Assembly (NCBI RefSeq): GCF_009711165.2
Contig: NZ_WMID02000043.1
Coordinates: 1 to 40,111 of the forward strand
Source of the DNA: Flavobacterium sp. MC2016-06
Lineage (GTDB): Bacteria; Bacteroidota; Bacteroidia; Flavobacteriales; Flavobacteriaceae
Reading direction: 5' to 3'
DNA length: 40,111 bases
This document shows positions 8,473 through 15,069 of this stretch, in pieces. Each line of letters opens with the position of its first letter. The first letter of the stretch is position 1. The position numbers and the translations under genes were made by a program. Under the pieces are notes generated by a model. The model searched no databases. It was given only the letters and a program-made list of their open reading frames with translations, and had not been told where the DNA came from.

Positions 8473-8569
8473 TTTCCTGCAAGGTTTCCAAAACCTTGTA
8501 GATAATCTCTTTTTATTTAATCATAATTTTAAAATTATACCTATAAGGTTTTGGAAACCTTGCAGGAAA
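8473..8569. repeat. Nested palindrome (29-bp arms, each with its own hairpin)
   Basis: The left arm (8473-8501) and right arm (8541-8569) are reverse complements at 28 of 29 positions, separated by 39 AT-rich bases. Each arm contains the internal palindrome CAAGGTTT-CCA-AAACCTTG. The sequence can therefore form either one long hairpin or two small ones. It is non-coding and sits between the convergent DUF2461 and ssb genes. It looks like a REP-type or miniature dispersed element. Confidence 0.8.
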
Positions 8570-8593
8570 ACAATAATTACTGTTTAATAAATA

Positions 8594-8628
8594 ATAACCC
8601 GACAAATCTGGAGAACCTGTCGGGTTAT
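8594..8628. terminator. Palindromic terminator between convergent DUF2461 and ssb genes
   Basis: ATAACCCGACA (8594-8604) pairs with TGTCGGGTTAT (8618-8628). It lies 9 bases beyond the ssb stop. T-rich flanks are weak on both strands, so it may work with the upstream palindrome. Confidence 0.6.
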
Positions 8629-8636
8629 ATCTAACG

Positions 8637-8969
8637 TTATTTGCTTAACAGCAGAATCTCATTGGCAACTACTTCGGTTATATATCTCTTTTCACCGTTT
8701 TTATCATCATAACTCCTATGCGTTAATTTTCCATCAATCGCTACTTCTTTCCCTTTTACTACATATTTTTCGATAATCTCCGCAGTTTTTCCCCAAGCCG
8801 TAATACGATGCCATTCGGTTTGCTCAATCTTTTCACCTTTGTCATTAGTATACTTTTCGTTTGTTGCAACACTTAAGTAGGCCAATTTTTTTCCATTTTC
8901 TAATGTTCTAACTTCTGGGTCGTTTCCTACGTTTCCAATTAATTGTACTCTGTTTTTCATTGCATTCAT
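8637..8969 (-). CDS. ssb: Short single-stranded DNA-binding protein (no acidic tail)
   Basis: An OB-fold SSB of 110 residues if started at the ATG at 8969 (MNAMKNRVQLIGNV); the ATG at 8960 is an alternative. The longer open frame to 9023 adds an AT-rich, unlikely extension. Typical features are VQLIGNVGNDPEVR near the N-terminus, TEWHRITAWGKTAEI in the middle and GKEVAIDGKL. The protein stops at NEILLLSK, right after the OB fold. It lacks the flexible linker and the acidic D-D-x-x-x-P-F-type tail of housekeeping SSBs, which recruits repair and replication partners. This resembles accessory SSBs such as SsbB of Bacillus. A full-length housekeeping ssb is probably elsewhere. Confidence 0.9.
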   Translation of the reverse strand: MNAMKNRVQLIGNVGNDPEVRTLENGKKLAYLSVATNEKYTNDKGEKIEQTEWHRITAWGKTAEIIEKYVVKGKEVAIDGKLTHRSYDDKNGEKRYITEVVANEILLLSK

Positions 8970-9057
8970 GGCGTATATTATTTTAATGTTTATATAAATG
9001 AACTTGTTTTTCAAATTCAACATGGCAAAGATGAATTAGGAATCAATATTTATTCGG

Positions 9058-9128
9058 TTACAAACCATTTACTTTCGGTTGTAACTGTTTGTAAACGTTT
9101 GTAAATGGATTTATTTTTTGTATATTTG
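9058..9128 (+). promoter_or_regulatory. Promoter (TTTG-N19-TATATTTG) with overlapping GTTTGTAA repeats
   Basis: TTTG at 9098-9101 and TATATTTG at 9121-9128 are separated by exactly 19 bases, a textbook Bacteroidota promoter; transcription would start shortly before the ATG at 9145. Direct copies of GTTTGTAA at 9087 and 9097 (10-base spacing), a related GTTGTAAC at 9078 and an inverted TTACAAAC at 9058 overlap or precede the -33 box. CCATTTAC (9065-9072) pairs with GTAAATGG (9101-9108). This looks like an operator. It lies between ssb (minus) and the five-gene operon (plus), so it could act on both. Confidence 0.65.
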
Positions 9129-9144
9129 AGATAAATCTTACGAT

Positions 9145-10674
9145 ATGCAGACGAAAATCAATAAAGTTGAGCTGAGAAATTTAGAATTTGACGATTACAA
9201 ACAATTAAAAAACTCCATGGTCGAATCGTATCCTGCAATGGCCGATTCTTATTGGAGACCTGATGATATTGAACAATTACTTTCTATTTTTCCAGAAGGC
9301 CAGCTTGTAATACTAGCCGATGGTAAAGTTGTAGGTTCGGCATTGTCTTTAATTGTTGATGAAAAACTGGTAGACAAAAGACATAATTATAAACAAATTA
9401 TTGGCGATTATACTTTTTCAACTCACAATCCAAACGGAGAAATTTTATATGGAATTGATGTTTTTATTCACCCAAACTATAGAGGTTTACGCTTAGGTCG
9501 CCGTTTGTATGATGCGCGAAAAGAACTTTGCGAACAACTTAATTTGAAAGCCATTGTTTTTGCAGGAAGAATTCCTAACTACCGTGAATATGCTAATAAA
9601 TTATCTCCAAAAAATTATATCGAAAAAGTAAAACACAAAGAATTACACGATTCTGTACTTTCCTTTCAATTAAGTAATGATTTTCATGTTTTACGAATCA
9701 TGAAAAACTACCTAGAAGGCGACGAAGAATCTAAAGAATTTGCTGTGCTTTTAGAATGGAATAATGTCTATTATGAAGAAAGTCCAAGATTAATTAATCT
9801 CGAAAAAAGTGTCATCCGTTTAGGATTAATTCAATGGCAGATGCGTCAGTTAAACAATGTTGAAGCTTTGTTTGAGCAAGCCGAATTTTTTATTGATGTC
9901 GTTTCTGGTTATGGAAGTGATTTTGCTTTATTTCCGGAACTTTTTATTGCTCCTTTAATGGCAGATTACAATCATCTATCAGAAGCAGAAGCGATTCGAG
10001 AACTTGCTCGTTATTCTGATCCAATCAGGAAACGTTTTCAAGAATTTGCCATTTCATACAACATCAATATTATTACCGGAAGTATGCCTTATTTAGATAA
10101 CGGCAACTTATACAACGTGGGCTTTCTTTGTAAAAGAGATGGAACTTCAGAAATGTATACCAAAATTCATATTACTCCCAACGAAGTACATCATTGGGGA
10201 ATGAAAGGCGGCTCGCAGTTTAAAACTTTTGATACCGATTGTGGCAAAATTGGAATCTTGATTTGTTATGATGTTGAGTTCCCAGAACTTTCGAGAATTA
10301 TGGCAAATGAAGGAATGAATATTCTATTTGTACCCTTTTTAACGGATACTCAAAACGCCTATACTCGTGTAAAACATTGTTCGCAGGCACGTGCTATTGA
10401 AAACGAATGTTATGTTGCAATTGCTGGTTGTGTTGGAAATTTACCTAAAGTAAACAACATGGACATTCAATATGCACAGGCATCTGTATTTACGCCATCT
10501 GATTTTGCTTTTCCGAGTAACGGAATAAAAGCGGAAGCAACTCCAAATACAGAAATGACACTAATTGTTGATGTTGATTTGAATTTACTAAAACATCTTC
10601 ATGAACACGGAAGTGTACGTATTCTAAAAGACCGAAGAAATGATTTATATGAAATTAGAAAAATCGAACAATGA
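9145..10674 (+). CDS. GNAT acetyltransferase fused to a nitrilase-superfamily (carbon-nitrogen) hydrolase
   Basis: A 509-residue two-domain protein. Residues about 6-200 form a GNAT fold, with the acetyl-CoA loop in the YRGLRLGRRLYDAR stretch. Residues about 222-505 form a carbon-nitrogen hydrolase with the full catalytic triad: E265 (FPELF), K340 (YTKIHI) and C374 (LICYDVEFPE). Nitrilase-superfamily enzymes cleave amides or nitriles; the substrate here is unknown. The fusion is known in bacteria but poorly characterised. A good promoter lies just upstream, and the last four bases overlap the next start (ATGA), so it is the first gene of an operon running to about 14074. Confidence 0.92.
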   Translation: MQTKINKVELRNLEFDDYKQLKNSMVESYPAMADSYWRPDDIEQLLSIFPEGQLVILADGKVVGSALSLIVDEKLVDKRHNYKQIIGDYTFSTHNPNGEILYGIDVFIHPNYRGLRLGRRLYDARKELCEQLNLKAIVFAGRIPNYREYANKLSPKNYIEKVKHKELHDSVLSFQLSNDFHVLRIMKNYLEGDEESKEFAVLLEWNNVYYEESPRLINLEKSVIRLGLIQWQMRQLNNVEALFEQAEFFIDVVSGYGSDFALFPELFIAPLMADYNHLSEAEAIRELARYSDPIRKRFQEFAISYNINIITGSMPYLDNGNLYNVGFLCKRDGTSEMYTKIHITPNEVHHWGMKGGSQFKTFDTDCGKIGILICYDVEFPELSRIMANEGMNILFVPFLTDTQNAYTRVKHCSQARAIENECYVAIAGCVGNLPKVNNMDIQYAQASVFTPSDFAFPSNGIKAEATPNTEMTLIVDVDLNLLKHLHEHGSVRILKDRRNDLYEIRKIEQ

Positions 10675-11018
10675 GAACATGCCTCGAATGCTCTGAAAAA
10701 ATTGTAGGCCGAGAAGACAAGAAATTTTGTTCTGATAACTGCCGAAATGCATACAATAATAAAATAAATAAAGACAGTACTAATTTTATGCGAAATGTAA
10801 ACAACAAATTACGCAAAAATTACCGTATTTTGTCTGAGTTAAATTCAGAAGGAAAATCAAAAGCAACGCGAGATAAAATGGTAAACAAAGGTTTTGATTT
10901 TGAGTTCTTTACCAATATATTGCAAACCAAAACAGGAAATACCTACTATTTCTTGTATGACCAGGGATATCGTTCTTTGGACAATGATTATTATATGCTC
11001 GTAAAAAAAGAAATTTAG
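10671..11018 (+). CDS. Small zinc-ribbon protein of unknown function
   Basis: A 115-residue protein whose start overlaps the previous stop (ATGA), implying coupled translation. The N-terminus holds a likely zinc site: C4-x2-C7 and C20-x3-C24 (RTCLECSEKI ... KKFCSDNCRNAYN), the kind of knuckle seen in small DNA- or RNA-binding proteins. The rest is charged, with helices and an aromatic-rich end (TYYFLYDQGYRSLDNDYYML). No named family is recognised beyond conserved hypothetical. Twelve bases separate it from the M28 peptidase gene. Confidence 0.85.
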   Translation: MRTCLECSEKIVGREDKKFCSDNCRNAYNNKINKDSTNFMRNVNNKLRKNYRILSELNSEGKSKATRDKMVNKGFDFEFFTNILQTKTGNTYYFLYDQGYRSLDNDYYMLVKKEI

Positions 11019-11030
11019 TATTAATTAAAC

Positions 11031-13427
11031 ATGAAAAAAAACCCAACCTCAATTCTAGCCATAGTCTGCATTCTTGCAATTCTAAGCATTATATATGCCA
11101 CAATGATGCCGCAGTGGCTTTCGAAAGAAGATGATGCTCTTGCTGAATTTTCTACCGAGAGAGCATTAAACCAGGTTGAAATTATTGCGCAGAAACCGCA
11201 CTATGTAGGTTCTACAAATCATGAATTGGTAGCAAATTATCTTAAACTTGAGCTTAATAGAATTGGTTTAGAAACTACTACTCAAGAAGGTTTTACTTTA
11301 AATGATAAAGGATTATTAGTAAAATCTAAAAATATACTGGCTCGAATAAAAGGAACCAACAATACAAAAGCACTTTTATTACTTTCACATTACGATAGTG
11401 CACCACATTCGTTTTCTAAAGGAGCAAGTGATGATGCTTCTGGAGTTGCAACAATTTTAGAAGGAGTTAGAGCTTTTTTATATTCTAAACAGCCCAATAA
11501 AAACGATATCATTATTCTTTTTTCTGATGCTGAAGAATTAGGCTTAAATGGAGTTGCGCTTTTTGTAAATCAGCATCCTTGGGCAAAAGATGTTGGCTTG
11601 GTTTTAAATTTTGAAGCAAGAGGTACTTCAGGACCAAGTTATATGTTAATGGAAACAAATAAAGGAAATGAAGCTCTTGTAAAAGAATTTACTAAAGCAA
11701 AAACGTCACACCCAGTTTCAAACTCTCTAATGTACAGCATTTACAAAATGCTTCCAAATGATACCGATCTTACTGTTTTTAGACAGCAGGGAAACATTCA
11801 AGGGTTTAATTTTGCTTTTATAGACGGGCATTACAATTACCACACACAACAAGATGACGTCACACATCTTAATAAAACTACATTAGCACACCAAGGCACT
11901 TACTTAATGCCTTTACTTAAATACTTTGCAAATGCAGACCTAAACCAAACGGATTCATCAGAAGATGATGTTTATTTTAGTGTTCCATTTTCATTTATCA
12001 GTTATCCTTTTTCTTGGGTAATGCCTATGACTTTAATTGCTTTAGGTTTATTAATTCTTTTTATTTTTATTGGAAAAGCCAAACGTGTTATAACCTTTAG
12101 AGAAATTTTTAGAGGTTTTGTACCTCTTTTAGGTTCTTTGATTATCTCGGGTTTAGTTACTTTTTTAGGATGGAAAATAGTTTTAGAGGCATACCCGCAA
12201 TACTCCGATTTACTAAATGGCTTTACTTATAACGGCCATGCTTATATTGGAGCTTTTGTAACTTTGAGTATCGCTATTTGTTTTGCTTTTTATCATCATT
12301 TTTCTGAGCCAAAAGCAACTATGAATCATTTTGCTTCACCACTTTTGCTTTGGATTATTATCAATGCTTTTTTAGCGAATAGTTTAACGGGAGCTGGCTT
12401 CTTAATTATTCCGGTTTATTTTGGAATTTTATTATTTGGAATTTATGTTCTTACTCAATTTTCTGGTTTAGGACTAAACTTATTGTTCTGTATTCCTGCT
12501 TTGTCCATTATAGCGCCTTTTATTGTAATGTTCCCAATTGGTTTAGGATTAAAAATTCTTTACGGAAGTGCCATTTTAACCGTTTTGACTTTCGGATTAC
12601 TACTCCCTATTTTTGGTTCTTTTGCTAAAAAAGGAGCTTGGATCATGGTTTTCTTTGCTGTTTCTATTGGCTTTTTTATCTATGCTGGCTATCATTCTGG
12701 TTATGAAAAAGGAGAAGCAAAATCTAACAGTTTATTATATGTTTATAATGCAGACAACGATTCTGCTGTTTGGACTACTTATGATACAAATCTAGACGAT
12801 TGGACTAAGACGTATTTGGGTGAAAAAAATCAGAAAGCAGTTGGTTTAAACAGCCTTCCTATTTCAAGCAAATACAACTCGACATTTACGTATAGTGCAA
12901 TCGCGCCAAAAGTTGATGTTCCGAAACCAACTATAGCTTTCTTAAAAGACAGTGTTGTTGGAAACAATAGATATTTGAAAATAAAAATCACGCCTAACCG
13001 AAAAGTAAACCGTTACGATATTTTTGCAAATCCAAAAATGACGTTTTATAACTTTAAGGCTAATGGTGTATCTACATCGGATCAAAAAGGAAATCGACTT
13101 GAACGTAATGACATGAAGATTTTATGCTATTATGTCGTAGGCAATGAACCGCTTGTAATGGAATTCTACATCAACAAATCGTCTATTTTTGATATGGATT
13201 TAATTGAAAGTTCTTTCGATTTAATGACAAATCCGTTATTTAATATCAAACCTAGAGAAGACTGGATGATGCCAACTCCTTTTGTTTTGAATGATGCTGT
13301 ATTAATTCGACAAAAAATAAAAAGATACACAGCTCCTTTAGAGGTACCGCTAGAAAGCAAACCTATAAAAGACAGTGCTGTTATTGTAAAAGATAGTTTG
13401 AAACCTGTTGTTGTGAAACCAGAATAA
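11031..13427 (+). CDS. Membrane-anchored M28 family metallopeptidase
   Basis: A 798-residue protein. An N-terminal membrane anchor (about residues 7-25) precedes an M28 zinc aminopeptidase domain (about 45-300). The expected residues are H120 (LSHYDS), D134 (SDDASG), E168/E169 (SDAEELG) and H271 (HYNYHTQQDD). Then come about seven or eight hydrophobic helices (about 325-560) and a soluble C-terminal domain. This layout is like the multi-spanning M28 peptidases related to the eukaryotic ERMP1/Pff1 group. It probably trims peptides at the outer face of the inner membrane. Third gene of the operon. The protein ends in a Lys/Pro/Val-rich tail. Confidence 0.92.
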   Translation: MKKNPTSILAIVCILAILSIIYATMMPQWLSKEDDALAEFSTERALNQVEIIAQKPHYVGSTNHELVANYLKLELNRIGLETTTQEGFTLNDKGLLVKSKNILARIKGTNNTKALLLLSHYDSAPHSFSKGASDDASGVATILEGVRAFLYSKQPNKNDIIILFSDAEELGLNGVALFVNQHPWAKDVGLVLNFEARGTSGPSYMLMETNKGNEALVKEFTKAKTSHPVSNSLMYSIYKMLPNDTDLTVFRQQGNIQGFNFAFIDGHYNYHTQQDDVTHLNKTTLAHQGTYLMPLLKYFANADLNQTDSSEDDVYFSVPFSFISYPFSWVMPMTLIALGLLILFIFIGKAKRVITFREIFRGFVPLLGSLIISGLVTFLGWKIVLEAYPQYSDLLNGFTYNGHAYIGAFVTLSIAICFAFYHHFSEPKATMNHFASPLLLWIIINAFLANSLTGAGFLIIPVYFGILLFGIYVLTQFSGLGLNLLFCIPALSIIAPFIVMFPIGLGLKILYGSAILTVLTFGLLLPIFGSFAKKGAWIMVFFAVSIGFFIYAGYHSGYEKGEAKSNSLLYVYNADNDSAVWTTYDTNLDDWTKTYLGEKNQKAVGLNSLPISSKYNSTFTYSAIAPKVDVPKPTIAFLKDSVVGNNRYLKIKITPNRKVNRYDIFANPKMTFYNFKANGVSTSDQKGNRLERNDMKILCYYVVGNEPLVMEFYINKSSIFDMDLIESSFDLMTNPLFNIKPREDWMMPTPFVLNDAVLIRQKIKRYTAPLEVPLESKPIKDSAVIVKDSLKPVVVKPE

Positions 13428-13441
13428 GAAAAACTTATAAT

Positions 13442-13648
13442 TTGGAAGGTCCCGATTTAACAACACTATTTCTTCTTCTTTTCGTATTATGTTTTATGAT
13501 ATTTAGATCATTGAATTCTAAAAATGATAAATTTTCTAGAAAAGATTATTTTAGACAATATCATTCAATTCATCATCTTGCATACCTATTAATTGCAATT
13601 ATAGTAGTAACTATAGAGGTAATTAGACAGATGACAAGCAATAAATAA
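13442..13648 (+). CDS. Small two-helix membrane protein
   Basis: A 68-residue frame from TTG 13442 to TAA 13648, 14 bases after the M28 stop and 6 bases before the SRPBCC start. There are two hydrophobic segments (TLFLLLFVLCFMIF, about residues 7-20; LAYLLIAIIVVTIEVI, about 47-62). A basic loop between them reads FSRKDYFRQYHSIHH. No upstream ATG exists in this frame; the next in-frame ATG would remove most of helix one, so TTG is preferred. Tight spacing in the operon and protein-like composition support it. Function unknown; it may assist the neighbouring membrane peptidase (inference). Confidence 0.65.
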   Translation: MEGPDLTTLFLLLFVLCFMIFRSLNSKNDKFSRKDYFRQYHSIHHLAYLLIAIIVVTIEVIRQMTSNK

Positions 13649-13654
13649 TCTATT

Positions 13655-14074
13655 ATGGCAACAAATGTTTCAACAATCGTGCTTAATGCTTCAAAAGAAA
13701 AAATCTGGAATGCTTTGACACAACCTGCTTTGGTAAAACAATGGCAATACGGAAGTGATTTAATTACTGATTGGAAAATTGGCAGTGAAATTAGGTTTAG
13801 AAATGAATGGGAAGGTCAAGTTTTTGAACAATGGGGAACCGTTTTAGAAATTATTCCAAATCAAAAAATTAAATATTCCTTGTTTTTCCCAAGACCCGAA
13901 TTAGAAGACAAACCAGAGAATTATTTTATAATGAGCTACATTCTGTCTGATGAAAACCAGAAAGTAAAACTAGAACTAATTCAGGAAGACAATCGTCCAG
14001 GTGCGTTACAAGAAGCACCGCAAGGAGAGGAAAATCCAATTTTACAAGCATTAAAAACTGTAGTCGAATCTTAA
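13655..14074 (+). CDS. SRPBCC (AHSA1/START-like) domain protein
   Basis: A 139-residue cytosolic protein with the AHSA1-type START fold. It begins with a STIVLNASKEKIWNALTQPA strand-helix. The middle strands (SEIRFRNEWEGQVFEQWGTV and KIKYSLFFP) and the closing amphipathic helix (about 118-139) are typical. Such proteins make a hydrophobic pocket for a lipid-like ligand or act as small chaperones; the ligand is unknown. It is the last gene of the operon, followed 16 bases later by a good terminator. Confidence 0.87.
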   Translation: MATNVSTIVLNASKEKIWNALTQPALVKQWQYGSDLITDWKIGSEIRFRNEWEGQVFEQWGTVLEIIPNQKIKYSLFFPRPELEDKPENYFIMSYILSDENQKVKLELIQEDNRPGALQEAPQGEENPILQALKTVVES

Positions 14075-14090
14075 TTCGGTTGTAAATATA

Positions 14091-14126
14091 AAAAGGCAGA
14101 CTTAAAATTATATAGTCTGCCTTTTA
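14091..14126 (+). terminator. Intrinsic terminator ending the five-gene operon
   Basis: AAAAGGCAGACT (14091-14102) pairs perfectly with AGTCTGCCTTTT (14114-14125) around an 11-base AT-rich loop. Confidence 0.9.
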
Positions 14127-14131
14127 TCTTT

Positions 14132-14150
14132 AATCTCGCAAAGTCGCAAA
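14132..14150 (+). repeat. CGCAAAG-type dispersed intergenic repeat
   Basis: AATCTCGCAAAGTCGCAAA is a short copy of the same motif family as at 18983-19048. It lies between a terminator and the next gene's promoter. Confidence 0.6.
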
Positions 14151-14176
14151 AGCAAACAAAAAACGCTAATAAGTTT

Positions 14177-14184
14177 TAACTTTG
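14177..14184 (+). promoter_or_regulatory. Candidate -7 box (TAACTTTG) for the epimerase-like gene
   Basis: TAACTTTG fits TAnnTTTG, 37 bases before the ATG at 14222, after a terminator. No clear -33 box at the right spacing. Confidence 0.5.
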
Positions 14185-14221
14185 ATCCTTTACAACTTTG
14201 AACCTCTGAACCTTCAAAAAA

Positions 14222-15046
14222 ATGACACAAATAAGCATATTAGGTTGCGGCTGGCTGGGTTTGCCTTTAGCCAAAAAACTAATCGAAGAAGGAAATTCCA
14301 TAAACGGCTCCACAACTTCAGAAAATAAACTTTCTATTTTGAAAGAAGCCGAAATAAATCCATTTTTGGTTGCGCTTGAAAGCGAAAGTATTTCAGAATC
14401 TATAACCGCTTTTTTAACTAAAAGTGAAATCTTAATAATTGATATTCCACCAAAACTACGAGGAATCAATGCCGATTCTCAAGATTCTGGAAGGAAAATC
14501 TTCGTAGAAAAAATCAAAAATATAATTCCCTTTATAGAAAATTCAACCGTAAAAAAAGTACTTTTTGTAAGTTCAACTTCGGTTTATGGCGATCAAAACG
14601 GAATTATTACTGAAGAAACTAAAACAAATCCAGACACCGAAAGTGGGAAACAATTGGTTTTAGCGGAAGCGATTTTACAAAACAATCCTAACTTCGAAAC
14701 TACAATTCTACGTTTTGGAGGCTTAATCGGCGAGGACCGTCAGCCCGCAAAATCTCTTTCTGGAAAAGAAAACCTCGAAAATCCTGATGCACCTGTAAAT
14801 CTTATTCATCAAAAAGATTGTATTGGTGTGATTCAAGAAATCATTTCCCAATCAAAATGGAATGAAGTTTTTAATGCCGTTGCGCCTTTTCATCCAACGC
14901 GAGAAGTGTATTATCGTCAAAAAGCGATGGATTTAAATTTGGCTTTACCAATTTTTAAATCAGAGAAAACGAATATTAAAAAAGTGATTTCCAGTAAAAA
15001 AACAGAAGACATTCTAAAATATAAGTTTAATTTAGATCTTTATTAA
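14222..15046 (+). CDS. NAD(P)-dependent epimerase/dehydratase-like protein (SDR family, YeeZ-like)
   Basis: A 274-residue atypical SDR. The N-terminal Rossmann motif is GCGWLGLPLAKKL (G-x-G-x-x-G, residues 8-13). Then come a strand ending in DIPPKLRG and the VSSTSVYGDQNG segment (about 118-129), where serine and tyrosine correspond to the SDR active site. It resembles E. coli YeeZ and NAD(P)-binding epimerase-like proteins. The strict YxxxK pair is not obvious, because the tyrosine in SVYG is followed by DQN. Catalytic activity is therefore uncertain. The DUF2207 gene follows after 23 bases and is probably co-transcribed. Confidence 0.85.
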   Translation: MTQISILGCGWLGLPLAKKLIEEGNSINGSTTSENKLSILKEAEINPFLVALESESISESITAFLTKSEILIIDIPPKLRGINADSQDSGRKIFVEKIKNIIPFIENSTVKKVLFVSSTSVYGDQNGIITEETKTNPDTESGKQLVLAEAILQNNPNFETTILRFGGLIGEDRQPAKSLSGKENLENPDAPVNLIHQKDCIGVIQEIISQSKWNEVFNAVAPFHPTREVYYRQKAMDLNLALPIFKSEKTNIKKVISSKKTEDILKYKFNLDLY

Positions 15047-15069
15047 CCTTCCATAAATTTGATAAAACG

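Noticed and set aside
8473..8569. CRISPR array or insertion-sequence ends
   Set aside because: Only one pair of inverted arms with no repeat-spacer series and no transposase nearby.
8970..9023. 18-residue extension of SSB
   Set aside because: AT-rich, unlike any SSB leader; OB fold begins after MNAMKNRV.
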